From NCBI GenBank assembly GCA_003444795.1, contig DLWR01000128.1, positions 1-5,510 of the forward strand: a stretch of 5,510 nt of DNA, in the 5' to 3' direction. Within the stretch, counting starts at the first letter, position 1, and each line of letters starts with the position of its first letter. Of the stretch, positions 1-5,510 are shown one piece after another. Below the pieces are notes generated by a model. The model did no database searches, was not told the origin of the DNA, and saw nothing but the letters and a program-made list of their open reading frames with translations. The position numbers and the translations under genes are program-made. The stretch is from Cryomorphaceae bacterium (GTDB taxonomy: Bacteria > Bacteroidota > Bacteroidia > Flavobacteriales > Schleiferiaceae).

Positions 1-1
1 C

Positions 2-211
2 GTTGCCAGCATAAGCCTTGGTGCTTCCCGAGAGTTTTTATTCAAATCCCTCCATCACCCGGAAGAAACCCACCGAATTGTTCTGGAATCGGGCGCTTTG
101 TTGCATATGTTACCCCCTTGTCAGAAGGCCTTTAAACATGCACTCCCCAAGCGCCTTGGCTGCCATGAGCCACGCATTAATCTCACATTTAGGGAATTAA
201 TGCCCGAATAA
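2..211 (+). CDS. AlkB-like Fe(II)/2-oxoglutarate-dependent dioxygenase, C-terminal end (5' truncated by window)
   Basis: Frame +2 is open from the left edge to a TAA at 209-211 and gives 69 residues that read as the end of an AlkB-family protein. Visible landmarks are VASISLGASREFLFK at the start (a core beta-strand), LESGALLHML in the middle, then KHALPKR and PRINLTFR. In AlkB proteins the His of the KHxLPK segment (residue 46 of this fragment, codon 137-139) is the distal iron ligand. The two Arg of R-x5-R (58 and 64) bind 2-oxoglutarate and line the lesion pocket. Members of the ALKBH2/3-like group oxidatively remove methyl groups from 1-methyladenine and 3-methylcytosine in DNA or RNA. 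The HxD pair that supplies the other ligands lies outside the window. The family call is firm from these motifs; substrate is inferred. The next gene follows in the same direction 51 bases later. Confidence 0.85.
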   Translation, partial: VASISLGASREFLFKSLHHPEETHRIVLESGALLHMLPPCQKAFKHALPKRLGCHEPRINLTFRELMPE

Positions 212-226
212 TCCGCAGGTACCTCC

Positions 227-256
227 TTTATAAATCTACTTTTTTCGCGAACTTTG
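227..256 (+). promoter_or_regulatory. Candidate Bacteroidota-type promoter for the lipoprotein gene
   Basis: GAACTTTG at 249-256 matches the Bacteroidota -7 consensus TAnnTTTG at all but its first base and lies 6 bases before the ATG at 263. A TTTA at 227-230 sits 18 bases upstream, where a -33 TTG-like element would be expected. The fit is imperfect at both elements, so this is only a candidate. If it is real, the upstream in-frame TTG at 254 lies inside the -7 box and cannot be the start codon. Confidence 0.4.
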
Positions 257-262
257 AGAGAC

Positions 263-1261
263 ATGTCTCGTGTCGCTCTTTTTGCCATCCTTGTACTCTT
301 TAGCTTGATCGCCTGCACTCCTTCACAGGAGCAGGGAGAAAAGATAGATGAACCCACCTTTACGTGGGTGGACCCTGCCTTTAATGTAGCCTACCCGGGA
401 CCCTATGCGGAGGGAGATTCTGCGCTTTCTTGGAAGGCGCTACGCTTTGTGGCAGGATTGGCCGAGGGCAAGGTGTTGGACCATGAATTACCCCTTGGCG
501 ACTCGCTTAAACTAAGCCTGGACAATCAGCCCATCTATGTCCTAAAACCGGAAGAATTCAAGGCGCATTTTTCTGCATGGCACCAGCAGTACGACCAAGT
601 GGAGTATGAGGCCTTTAACGTTCGGCCGATCCGAAACATCGAATTTGAAACGGAGGTCTTCTTTTGCTTTGGACGCTGGCGCTACCATTCCAAAGGGACG
701 ATAGACGACCGGTATTCCACAATGTTGATTGCCCTAGGGCCAGACGGTAAAATCAATGCCATCACGGAATGGACGATGTGTTGGCCAAAAAATTCTTCCC
801 TCGTTTTCACCCCAAATGCCGACCCGCGGCATTTTCACTACTTCTCCCCCAACCACGTTGGGAGCATGGAGTCGGCCGTTCGGGCCGTGGTAGAGGTTCA
901 AGCTCTATACCGCGGCGACACCCAAATGGCCAAAATGTACCTGGCGGATAGCTTGAATTTTACCTCTTCCTGTGGCAACAACGAATGGCTATCCAAACGG
1001 GAGGTAGCCTCTTATTTTGATAATTCAGATCCATTTTTTGGCATTGACCCTATTTCGGTCATCCCATTTTATCAACCCAAGCAAGGGGATGCCATCGTTC
1101 TGGTTTTAGACTATGAAAGCTTTCTAGAAGATGGTGCCATTCGCCGTTTTAGCTACTTGCGGACCTTCATTTTTGACGAAGCACTCAAGGTGAAGAACAT
1201 CCTGGTGCAACGCCGAGCTGTCCCCAATTCCGTAAACTGGAATTGGCAAAGACAGCACTAA
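263..1261 (+). CDS. Putative lipoprotein with tandem NTF2/SnoaL-like domains, function unknown
   Basis: This 332-residue protein begins with a lipoprotein signal peptide: Arg at position 3, a hydrophobic run (residues 4-16) and a lipobox LIAC with the lipidated Cys at 18. It should therefore be anchored to a membrane and face the periplasm or the cell surface. I do not recognise a named family. The mature part seems to contain two similar alpha-plus-beta units, about residues 55-172 and 202-320. Each has an N-terminal helix (ALRFVAGLAEGK; AVVEVQALYRGD), a second helix (EEFKAHF; REVASYF), then long strands ending in a similar pattern (MLIALGPDGKINAITEW; RTFIFDEALKVKNILVQRR). That is the order of NTF2-like cone folds. 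The ATG at 263 was preferred over an in-frame TTG at 254 because it gives a compact signal peptide and leaves the TTG in a promoter-like box. There is no obvious functional link with its neighbours. The reading frame is certain; the fold is inferred. Confidence 0.8.
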   Translation: MSRVALFAILVLFSLIACTPSQEQGEKIDEPTFTWVDPAFNVAYPGPYAEGDSALSWKALRFVAGLAEGKVLDHELPLGDSLKLSLDNQPIYVLKPEEFKAHFSAWHQQYDQVEYEAFNVRPIRNIEFETEVFFCFGRWRYHSKGTIDDRYSTMLIALGPDGKINAITEWTMCWPKNSSLVFTPNADPRHFHYFSPNHVGSMESAVRAVVEVQALYRGDTQMAKMYLADSLNFTSSCGNNEWLSKREVASYFDNSDPFFGIDPISVIPFYQPKQGDAIVLVLDYESFLEDGAIRRFSYLRTFIFDEALKVKNILVQRRAVPNSVNWNWQRQH

Positions 1262-1269
1262 AAGATCCT

Positions 1270-2190
1270 CTAGATGTGCGCTACCATGTCATCCACCATG
1301 GACGACAGATCAAAGCGAGGAGACCAGCCCCAATCGGCTCTGGCTTCCGCATCGTCCATGCGCTGGGGCCAGCTAGCCGCTATGGCTTGGCGAAAATCCG
1401 GTGCATACGACATCGCTAAGTCGGGGTAATGGCGTCGCATGTTTTCCGCAAGTTCGGCGGGCGTGAAATCAATCCCCGACACGTTGTAACTCGTGCGAAC
1501 CTTAACCGATTCCGAAGGAGCTTCCATCAAGCTTAAGGTGGCGCGAATGGCATCCTCCATGTGCATCATGGGCAAGCGGGTATCTTCCGATAAAAAGCTG
1601 GTGTAGGCATTTTCCTTGCGGGCCGCATGGAAGATGTCAATGGCATAATCTGTAGTTCCGCCGCCGGGTAAAGTCTTCCAAGAAATCAAGCCGGGGTAGC
1701 GCAAACTGCGAACGTCTACCCCAAACTTTTGGTGGTAGTATTGGCACCATAATTCACCCGCCAACTTGGAGATGCCATACACGGTGGTGGGATCCATGGG
1801 GCTGTATTGAGGGGTGTCCAGCGCGGGGGTATTTGGGCCAAAAGCCGCAATGGAACTGGGCCAAAATACGCGCTTGAGGAGGCCTTCCTTGGCCAGGTTG
1901 AGTACATGGAAAAGTGTTAGCATATTGAGCTCCCATGCCTTTTCGGGCATTTTCTCCCCTGTTGCGCTGAGCATAGCGACCAAGTGGTAGACTTCGGTGA
2001 TGCCCTGCTCTTGTACCAAGGCGCGCAGGGCGGGTTCGTCCATGGCGTTCAGGGCAAACGCTGGCGCTTCCAGGGCCTCTGGGCGCAAATCTGTGGCGAT
2101 CACATTCTCCGTGCCCCATTTGGCGCGTAACGCTGCGACGAGCTCGGTGCCAATTTGGCCTGCTGCCCCTAAAACCAAAGCCTTTTCCAT
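1270..2190 (-). CDS. tdh: L-threonine 3-dehydrogenase, SDR (NAD-dependent epimerase-like) type
   Basis: This 306-residue extended short-chain dehydrogenase oxidises L-threonine with NAD+ to 2-amino-3-ketobutyrate, which is then cleaved by a CoA-dependent ligase to glycine and acetyl-CoA. It is cytoplasmic. The Rossmann motif is GAAGQIG (Gly8, 11, 14), with Asp34 in ATDLR as the likely NAD-selecting acid. The catalytic set is Ser112-Ser113 (WPSSIAAFGP) and Tyr138-x3-Lys142 (VYGISKLAGE). The segment RYPGLISWKTLPGGGTTDYA (164-183) is typical of the SDR-type threonine dehydrogenases of Flavobacteria and animals and separates them from UDP-sugar epimerases. The frame is open to 2463, but the start at 2190 fits because MEKALVLGAAG begins the fold directly and a TACCTTTG box ends 5 bases upstream. 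The partner ligase gene (kbl) is not in the window. The gene diverges from trhO and converges on the lipoprotein gene. Confidence 0.92.
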   Translation of the reverse strand: MEKALVLGAAGQIGTELVAALRAKWGTENVIATDLRPEALEAPAFALNAMDEPALRALVQEQGITEVYHLVAMLSATGEKMPEKAWELNMLTLFHVLNLAKEGLLKRVFWPSSIAAFGPNTPALDTPQYSPMDPTTVYGISKLAGELWCQYYHQKFGVDVRSLRYPGLISWKTLPGGGTTDYAIDIFHAARKENAYTSFLSEDTRLPMMHMEDAIRATLSLMEAPSESVKVRTSYNVSGIDFTPAELAENMRRHYPDLAMSYAPDFRQAIAASWPQRMDDAEARADWGWSPRFDLSSMVDDMVAHI

Positions 2191-2195
2191 ACGAC

Positions 2196-2203
2196 CAAAG
2201 GTA
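2196..2203 (-). promoter_or_regulatory. Promoter -7 box (TACCTTTG) of tdh
   Basis: On the minus strand, TACCTTTG is followed by the five bases GTCGT and then the ATG of tdh (2190-2188). It is an exact match to the Bacteroidota -7 consensus TAnnTTTG recognised by the primary sigma factor of that phylum. No good -33 TTG is visible at the usual spacing. With initiation a few bases after the box, the transcript would start at or very near the ATG. Confidence 0.7.
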
Positions 2204-2213
2204 TTGCGGAAGG

Positions 2214-2231
2214 ACCTGACGAAAATCAGGT
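2214..2231. promoter_or_regulatory. Short inverted repeat in the tdh-trhO control region, possible operator
   Basis: ACCTGA and TCAGGT form a perfect 6-base inverted repeat around the six bases CGAAAA. It starts 11 bases upstream of the tdh -7 box and covers the place where the tdh -33 element would lie, so a bound protein could block that promoter. A repeat this short can arise by chance, so this is a weak call. Confidence 0.25.
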
Positions 2232-2289
2232 TAGCCTCAATGTCCATGGCGCACCTTTGCGACACATCCGCCCACAAGAGCGAAGGCTG

Positions 2290-2297
2290 TACCTTTG
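2290..2297 (+). promoter_or_regulatory. Promoter -7 box (TACCTTTG) of trhO
   Basis: TACCTTTG ends 4 bases before the ATG at 2302 and is identical to the box facing the other way before tdh. It matches TAnnTTTG exactly. The nearest upstream TTTG (2256-2259) is 30 bases away, too far for a standard -33 element. Because only short gaps follow trhO, this is probably also the main promoter for the two tyrosine-catabolic genes downstream. Confidence 0.7.
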
Positions 2298-2301
2298 TCC
2301 T

Positions 2302-3339
2302 ATGCCCCAAAAGACGCCCAAAGCCGTTCTGTACAACAAGTACGACCGCGTTACCTTGATGCAACGCCTCGAGGCCGAGGATTTCTCGCGCAAAACGGTG
2401 TCTTTTTACCGCTACGTGGCTCTTAAAGACCCGCAAAGTGTTCGGGATCAACTCTTTCTCCAATGGGATGCGCTACAGTGCTTTGGGCGCATTTATGTGG
2501 CGCAAGAAGGCATCAATGCCCAAATGAGCGTTCCGGAACACCATTGGGAGCAATTCGTCCGCGAGCTCTACGGTTGGAAGGAATTTGAAAACGTTCCGTT
2601 TAAAATTGCCATTGAAGACGATGGCAAGTCTTTCTTTAAGCTGGCCATTAAAGTGCGGCACCAAATCGTGGCGGATGGTTTGTCCATGGACGATTACGAC
2701 GTTACCAATGTGGGTCGACATTTGAATGCGGCTGAGTGGAATACTTTAATGGACTCGGGCGAGGCTATTTTGGTTGACATGCGCAACCACTACGAGTCCG
2801 AAATTGGTCACTTTGAGGGCGCTATTTTGCCCGAGGCAGAGACTTTTCGCGAGGAGCTCCCCGAAGTATTGCATAAACTCAAGGGCCAAGAGGAAAAACC
2901 GCTACTATTGTATTGCACCGGGGGCATTCGCTGCGAAAAAACCTCCGCCTACCTCAAGCACCACGGCTTCCAAAACGTGAATCAGTTACACGGCGGCATC
3001 ATTGATTATGCCCGCCAAATTGCCGAGCAAAACCTGCCCAACAAGTTCCGCGGCAAGAACTTCGTCTTTGATGAACGACTTGGGGAGCAAATCTCCAACG
3101 ACATTATTTCACACTGCCACCAATGTGGCGAGCCGGCCGACACGCATGTAAATTGCGCCAACAAAGCTTGTAATTTGCTGTTTATTCAATGCGCCTCATG
3201 TAAGGAGGAACACGAACAGACCTGCAGTCCTAATTGCCAGTCTGTGATTCACCTTTCAGAAGAGGAGCAGCAAAAAATTCGGCAGGAGCACGGTCGCATG
3301 CGGCATGCGAAACGCTTCCACCGAACACAACCCGATTAA
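2302..3339 (+). CDS. trhO: tRNA uridine(34) hydroxylase, rhodanese-like (TrhO/YceA, UPF0176 family)
   Basis: The 345-residue product matches the usual length of TrhO (about 350). TrhO performs the oxygen-dependent hydroxylation of wobble uridine 34 to 5-hydroxyuridine in a subset of tRNAs. Residues 1-130 form the N-terminal acylphosphatase-like part, with the conserved GRIYVAQEGINAQMS at 62-76. The rhodanese domain spans about 145-245 and carries the active loop YCTGGIRCEK with the catalytic Cys205, followed by HGGIIDYAR. The C-terminal region (272-312) holds eight Cys (272, 275, 285, 290, 297, 300, 308, 312) in a zinc-finger-like cluster that is normal for this family. The frame is open from 2257, but the ATG at 2302 gives the family-like start, and the extra 15 codons would read through the promoter box. 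The hmgA start follows its stop by 12 bases, suggesting co-transcription. Confidence 0.93.
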   Translation: MPQKTPKAVLYNKYDRVTLMQRLEAEDFSRKTVSFYRYVALKDPQSVRDQLFLQWDALQCFGRIYVAQEGINAQMSVPEHHWEQFVRELYGWKEFENVPFKIAIEDDGKSFFKLAIKVRHQIVADGLSMDDYDVTNVGRHLNAAEWNTLMDSGEAILVDMRNHYESEIGHFEGAILPEAETFREELPEVLHKLKGQEEKPLLLYCTGGIRCEKTSAYLKHHGFQNVNQLHGGIIDYARQIAEQNLPNKFRGKNFVFDERLGEQISNDIISHCHQCGEPADTHVNCANKACNLLFIQCASCKEEHEQTCSPNCQSVIHLSEEEQQKIRQEHGRMRHAKRFHRTQPD

Positions 3340-3351
3340 TCCCGACGACCC

Positions 3352-4509
3352 ATGGCCTATTACCATACCCTCGGTTCCATCCCCCCCAAGCGACACACCA
3401 TCCACGAAAAACCAGAAGGTGGGCTCTACTATGAGCAGCTTTTTGGCACAGAAGGATTCCACGGGGTCAGTTCCTTGCTATACCACACGCATCGCCCGAC
3501 GATGGTCAGTCATATTGGCGAGGCTATTGACCTGCGACCTCAGGCGGCGGTGGACAAGAATATTCATTCGCGCATGCTGCAGGGCTTCAACGCGAAACCC
3601 ACCGCTGATTTGTTGGATGCGCGGACGACGGTGCTCTTCAACAACGACGTTCAGATCGACGTAGCGGCTCCGCAAAAAGGCATCGACGGCTATTTCTTTA
3701 AAAATGCCGATTCCGATGAGGTCCTCTTCATTCATCAAGGCAGTGGGGTACTCCGCTCTATGTTTGGGGAGCTTCGATTTGAATACGCGGATTACATTGT
3801 CATTCCGCGCGGCACCATTTACCAAATTGCTTTTGACGGCCCGGACAACCGCCTCTTTGTTGTCGAGAGCCACTCTCCGGTTATTACACCCAAGCGCTAC
3901 CGCAATGAATTTGGTCAGATGCTTGAGCATTCTCCCTTCTGTGAACGCGACTTGCGCCTGCCCACCTACATGGCCCCCAAGGACGAGCGTGGCGAATTTC
4001 TCTTAAAGATTAAGAAGGAAGGGGTATTGCACCACGTCACGTATAGCAGCCACCCCTTTGATGTAGTGGGCTGGGATGGCTATTGCTACCCCTACATCTT
4101 CTCAGCGCTGAACTTTGAACCCATTACGGGACGCGTGCACCAACCACCTCCCGTTCACCAAACCTTTGAAGGACACAACTTTGTCATCTGCACCTTTGCG
4201 CCTCGGATGTATGACTATCACCCCAAGTCCATCCCCGCACCCTACAACCACAGCAACATCGACTCGGATGAGGTACTGTACTATGTAGATGGTGACTTTA
4301 TGTCTCGGAATCACGTGGAAAAGGGCTTTATCAGCCTACACCCCGGCGGCATCCCACACGGTCCGCACCCCGGTGCGTACGAGCGCAGCATCGGCCAAAA
4401 GGAAACCATGGAACTCGCGGTCATGGTCGATACCTTCCGCCCTTTGAAAGTGACCCAAGCCGCCCTCGACATGGAATACGGCACCTACTGGAATTCCTGG
4501 AACGAATAA
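3352..4509 (+). CDS. hmgA: Homogentisate 1,2-dioxygenase
   Basis: This 385-residue non-haem Fe(II) cupin dioxygenase opens the ring of homogentisate with O2 to give 4-maleylacetoacetate, a central step of tyrosine and phenylalanine breakdown in the cytoplasm. The iron site is recognisable: His300 and Glu307 in NHSNIDSDEVLYYVDGDF and His336 in GIPHGPH. His330, six residues before His336, matches the spacing of the conserved active-site His in the human enzyme. An N-terminal cupin half is seen at 120-160 (SDEVLFIHQGSGVLRS, then DYIVIPRGTIYQI). At 385 residues it is shorter than the human (445) or Pseudomonas (about 433) enzymes and fits the compact bacterial form. No Shine-Dalgarno sequence or TAnnTTTG box precedes the ATG. 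The gene sits 12 bases after trhO and 18 before hpd, so it is probably read from the trhO promoter. HPPD next door makes its substrate, which strongly supports the call. Confidence 0.95.
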   Translation: MAYYHTLGSIPPKRHTIHEKPEGGLYYEQLFGTEGFHGVSSLLYHTHRPTMVSHIGEAIDLRPQAAVDKNIHSRMLQGFNAKPTADLLDARTTVLFNNDVQIDVAAPQKGIDGYFFKNADSDEVLFIHQGSGVLRSMFGELRFEYADYIVIPRGTIYQIAFDGPDNRLFVVESHSPVITPKRYRNEFGQMLEHSPFCERDLRLPTYMAPKDERGEFLLKIKKEGVLHHVTYSSHPFDVVGWDGYCYPYIFSALNFEPITGRVHQPPPVHQTFEGHNFVICTFAPRMYDYHPKSIPAPYNHSNIDSDEVLYYVDGDFMSRNHVEKGFISLHPGGIPHGPHPGAYERSIGQKETMELAVMVDTFRPLKVTQAALDMEYGTYWNSWNE

Positions 4510-4527
4510 CCCTACATCCCCTTAGAC

Positions 4528-5510
4528 ATGCAAACGGACTCGACCTCGCTCAAACTTCCGATTGAAAACCCGGAAGCCGAGGACTTTCTTCCGCTCAACG
4601 GCACCGACCACGTAGAATTCTATGTGGGCAATGCCAAGCAAGCCGCCTATTTCTACAAAACAGCCTTTGGCTTTCAAGACTATGCCTATGCCGGATTGGA
4701 AACGGGCGTAAAGGACCGAACCTCCTATGTTCTCAAACAGGACAAAATCATCATGGTTCTAACCTCTCCTCTAACCCCTGACAGCCCTATCAATGACCAC
4801 ATCGTCCAACACGGCGACGGTGTCAAAAATGTGGCTATATGGGTAGACGATGCCACCAAGTCCTGGGAAACCACGACGGCCCGTGGCGCAGAGTCCGCCT
4901 TTGAGCCCTACATTATGGAGGATGCCCACGGCAAGGTGACGCTTTCAGGTATTAAGACCTACGGGGACACTGTACACGTATTTGTCGAGCGTTCGGGGTA
5001 TGCAGGCACCTTCCTCCCCGGCTATGTGCCCCTGGAAACCGGCTACAACCCTGCCCCCACTGGCTTAAAATTTATTGACCACATGGTTGGCAATGTGGGC
5101 TGGAATGAGATGAATACCTGGGTAGACTACTACAAGCGCGTCATGGGATTCGCACAGCTGATTTCCTTTGACGACAAAGACATTTCCACCGAATACACGG
5201 CCCTGATGTCCAAAGTGATGACCAACGGCAACGGCCGCATCAAGTACCCCATCAACGAGCCCGCAGAAGGTCGCAAAAAGTCCCAAATCGAGGAATACAT
5301 TGATTTCTACAAAGGCGCTGGTGTTCAGCACCTCGCCCTAGCTACGGACGACATCATCTTCACCGTTTCTGAGCTCCGTGCACGCGGCGTCCAATTCTTG
5401 GAGGTCCCCAAGACCTACTACGAAGACGTGCTCGACCGCGTCGGCAAAATTGATGAGGACTTGACCCCCTTGAGCAAATTGGGCATTCTCATCGACCGCG
5501 ACGAGGAAGG
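4528..5510 (+). CDS. hpd: 4-hydroxyphenylpyruvate dioxygenase (3' end cut by window)
   Basis: An ATG at 4528 opens a frame that runs off the right edge after 327 full codons. The product converts 4-hydroxyphenylpyruvate and O2 to homogentisate and CO2, the step just before the neighbouring hmgA enzyme. It has two vicinal-oxygen-chelate halves. The first, about residues 22-155, begins NGTDHVEFYVGNAKQAAYFY, and the second begins at KFIDHMVGNV (181-190). Two of the three iron ligands are present: His185 in IDHMVGNV and His268 in GVQHLAL. The third, a Glu in the C-terminal FEI-type strand, and the closing helix lie past the window end; some 50 residues should be missing, judged from usual family lengths of about 355-390. 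The start fits the family, with FLPLNGTDHVEFYVGNAK near the N-terminus, and there is no Shine-Dalgarno sequence. The gap from hmgA is 18 bases, as in an operon. Confidence 0.95.
   Translation, partial: MQTDSTSLKLPIENPEAEDFLPLNGTDHVEFYVGNAKQAAYFYKTAFGFQDYAYAGLETGVKDRTSYVLKQDKIIMVLTSPLTPDSPINDHIVQHGDGVKNVAIWVDDATKSWETTTARGAESAFEPYIMEDAHGKVTLSGIKTYGDTVHVFVERSGYAGTFLPGYVPLETGYNPAPTGLKFIDHMVGNVGWNEMNTWVDYYKRVMGFAQLISFDDKDISTEYTALMSKVMTNGNGRIKYPINEPAEGRKKSQIEEYIDFYKGAGVQHLALATDDIIFTVSELRARGVQFLEVPKTYYEDVLDRVGKIDEDLTPLSKLGILIDRDEE

Noticed and set aside
174..203. Perfect 8-base inverted repeat GCATTAAT / ATTAATGC with a 14-base spacer.
   Set aside because: It lies inside the last codons of the AlkB-like gene, where the first arm encodes part of the conserved Arg-Ile-Asn. 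The arms contain the self-complementary ATTAAT, so the match is less surprising than it looks.
254..262. TTG at 254 as the start of the lipoprotein.
   Set aside because: It only adds Met-Arg-Asp before the Met at 263 and sits in a likely -7 box; the ATG gives a normal signal peptide.
1997..2359. A 120-codon plus-strand ORF over tdh and the control region.
   Set aside because: It is antisense to the conserved tdh coding sequence and overlaps the trhO start in another frame; its residues show no domain pattern.
2191..2463. N-terminal extension of the tdh frame by 91 codons.
   Set aside because: It would run antisense through the trhO start and the divergent promoters; the Rossmann fold begins right at the Met encoded at 2190, as expected for this family.
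3478..3930. A 150-codon minus-strand ORF inside hmgA.
   Set aside because: It is the complement shadow of a strongly conserved gene, with no promoter or recognisable motif.
4193..4200. CACCTTTG, a near match to the TAnnTTTG box, within hmgA.
   Set aside because: It encodes part of the conserved CTFAPR segment and lies over 300 bases from the next start codon.
1..5510. CRISPR arrays, insertion sequences, tRNA or rRNA genes and attachment sites.
   Set aside because: No regularly spaced repeats, transposase reading frames, terminal inverted repeats or tRNA-like cloverleaf sequences were found; nearly all bases are covered by the six genes.

Overview
The window looks like chromosomal DNA from an aerobic heterotroph of the Bacteroidota. 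The grounds are: promoter -7 boxes of the TAnnTTTG type placed right next to start codons, no convincing Shine-Dalgarno sequences, an SDR-type L-threonine dehydrogenase, and short homogentisate and 4-hydroxyphenylpyruvate dioxygenases of the kind I associate with that phylum. Base composition is moderate, roughly half G+C by eye. The genus cannot be read from the sequence.

Layout, left to right. (1) Positions 2-211 (+) hold the C-terminal end of an AlkB-like Fe(II)/2-oxoglutarate dioxygenase that enters from the left edge. (2) Positions 263-1261 (+) encode an unrecognised lipoprotein that appears to carry two NTF2/SnoaL-like domains in tandem. (3) Positions 1270-2190 (-) encode an NAD-dependent L-threonine 3-dehydrogenase of the extended SDR family, convergent with the lipoprotein gene at a gap of only 8 bases. 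(4) Positions 2191-2301 form a divergent control region with a TACCTTTG box facing each way, 4-5 bases from each start codon, and a small inverted repeat. (5) Positions 2302-3339 (+) encode TrhO, the rhodanese-like tRNA uridine hydroxylase. (6) Positions 3352-4509 (+) encode homogentisate 1,2-dioxygenase. (7) Positions 4528 to the right edge (+) encode 4-hydroxyphenylpyruvate dioxygenase, cut by the window before its last metal ligand.

Together, genes 6 and 7 are two consecutive steps of tyrosine breakdown: 4-hydroxyphenylpyruvate to homogentisate to maleylacetoacetate. The 12- and 18-base gaps suggest that trhO, hmgA and hpd are one transcription unit driven from the promoter before trhO. 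Threonine dehydrogenase, transcribed away from them, adds a second amino-acid catabolic activity. Four of the six genes encode enzymes known or expected to use molecular oxygen (AlkB-like, TrhO, HGD, HPPD). No mobile element, CRISPR array, RNA gene or clear terminator was seen. Nothing here clearly amounts to an undescribed system; the points most worth checking are the two start-adjacent promoters, the coupling of a tRNA hydroxylase to tyrosine catabolism, and the orphan two-domain lipoprotein.
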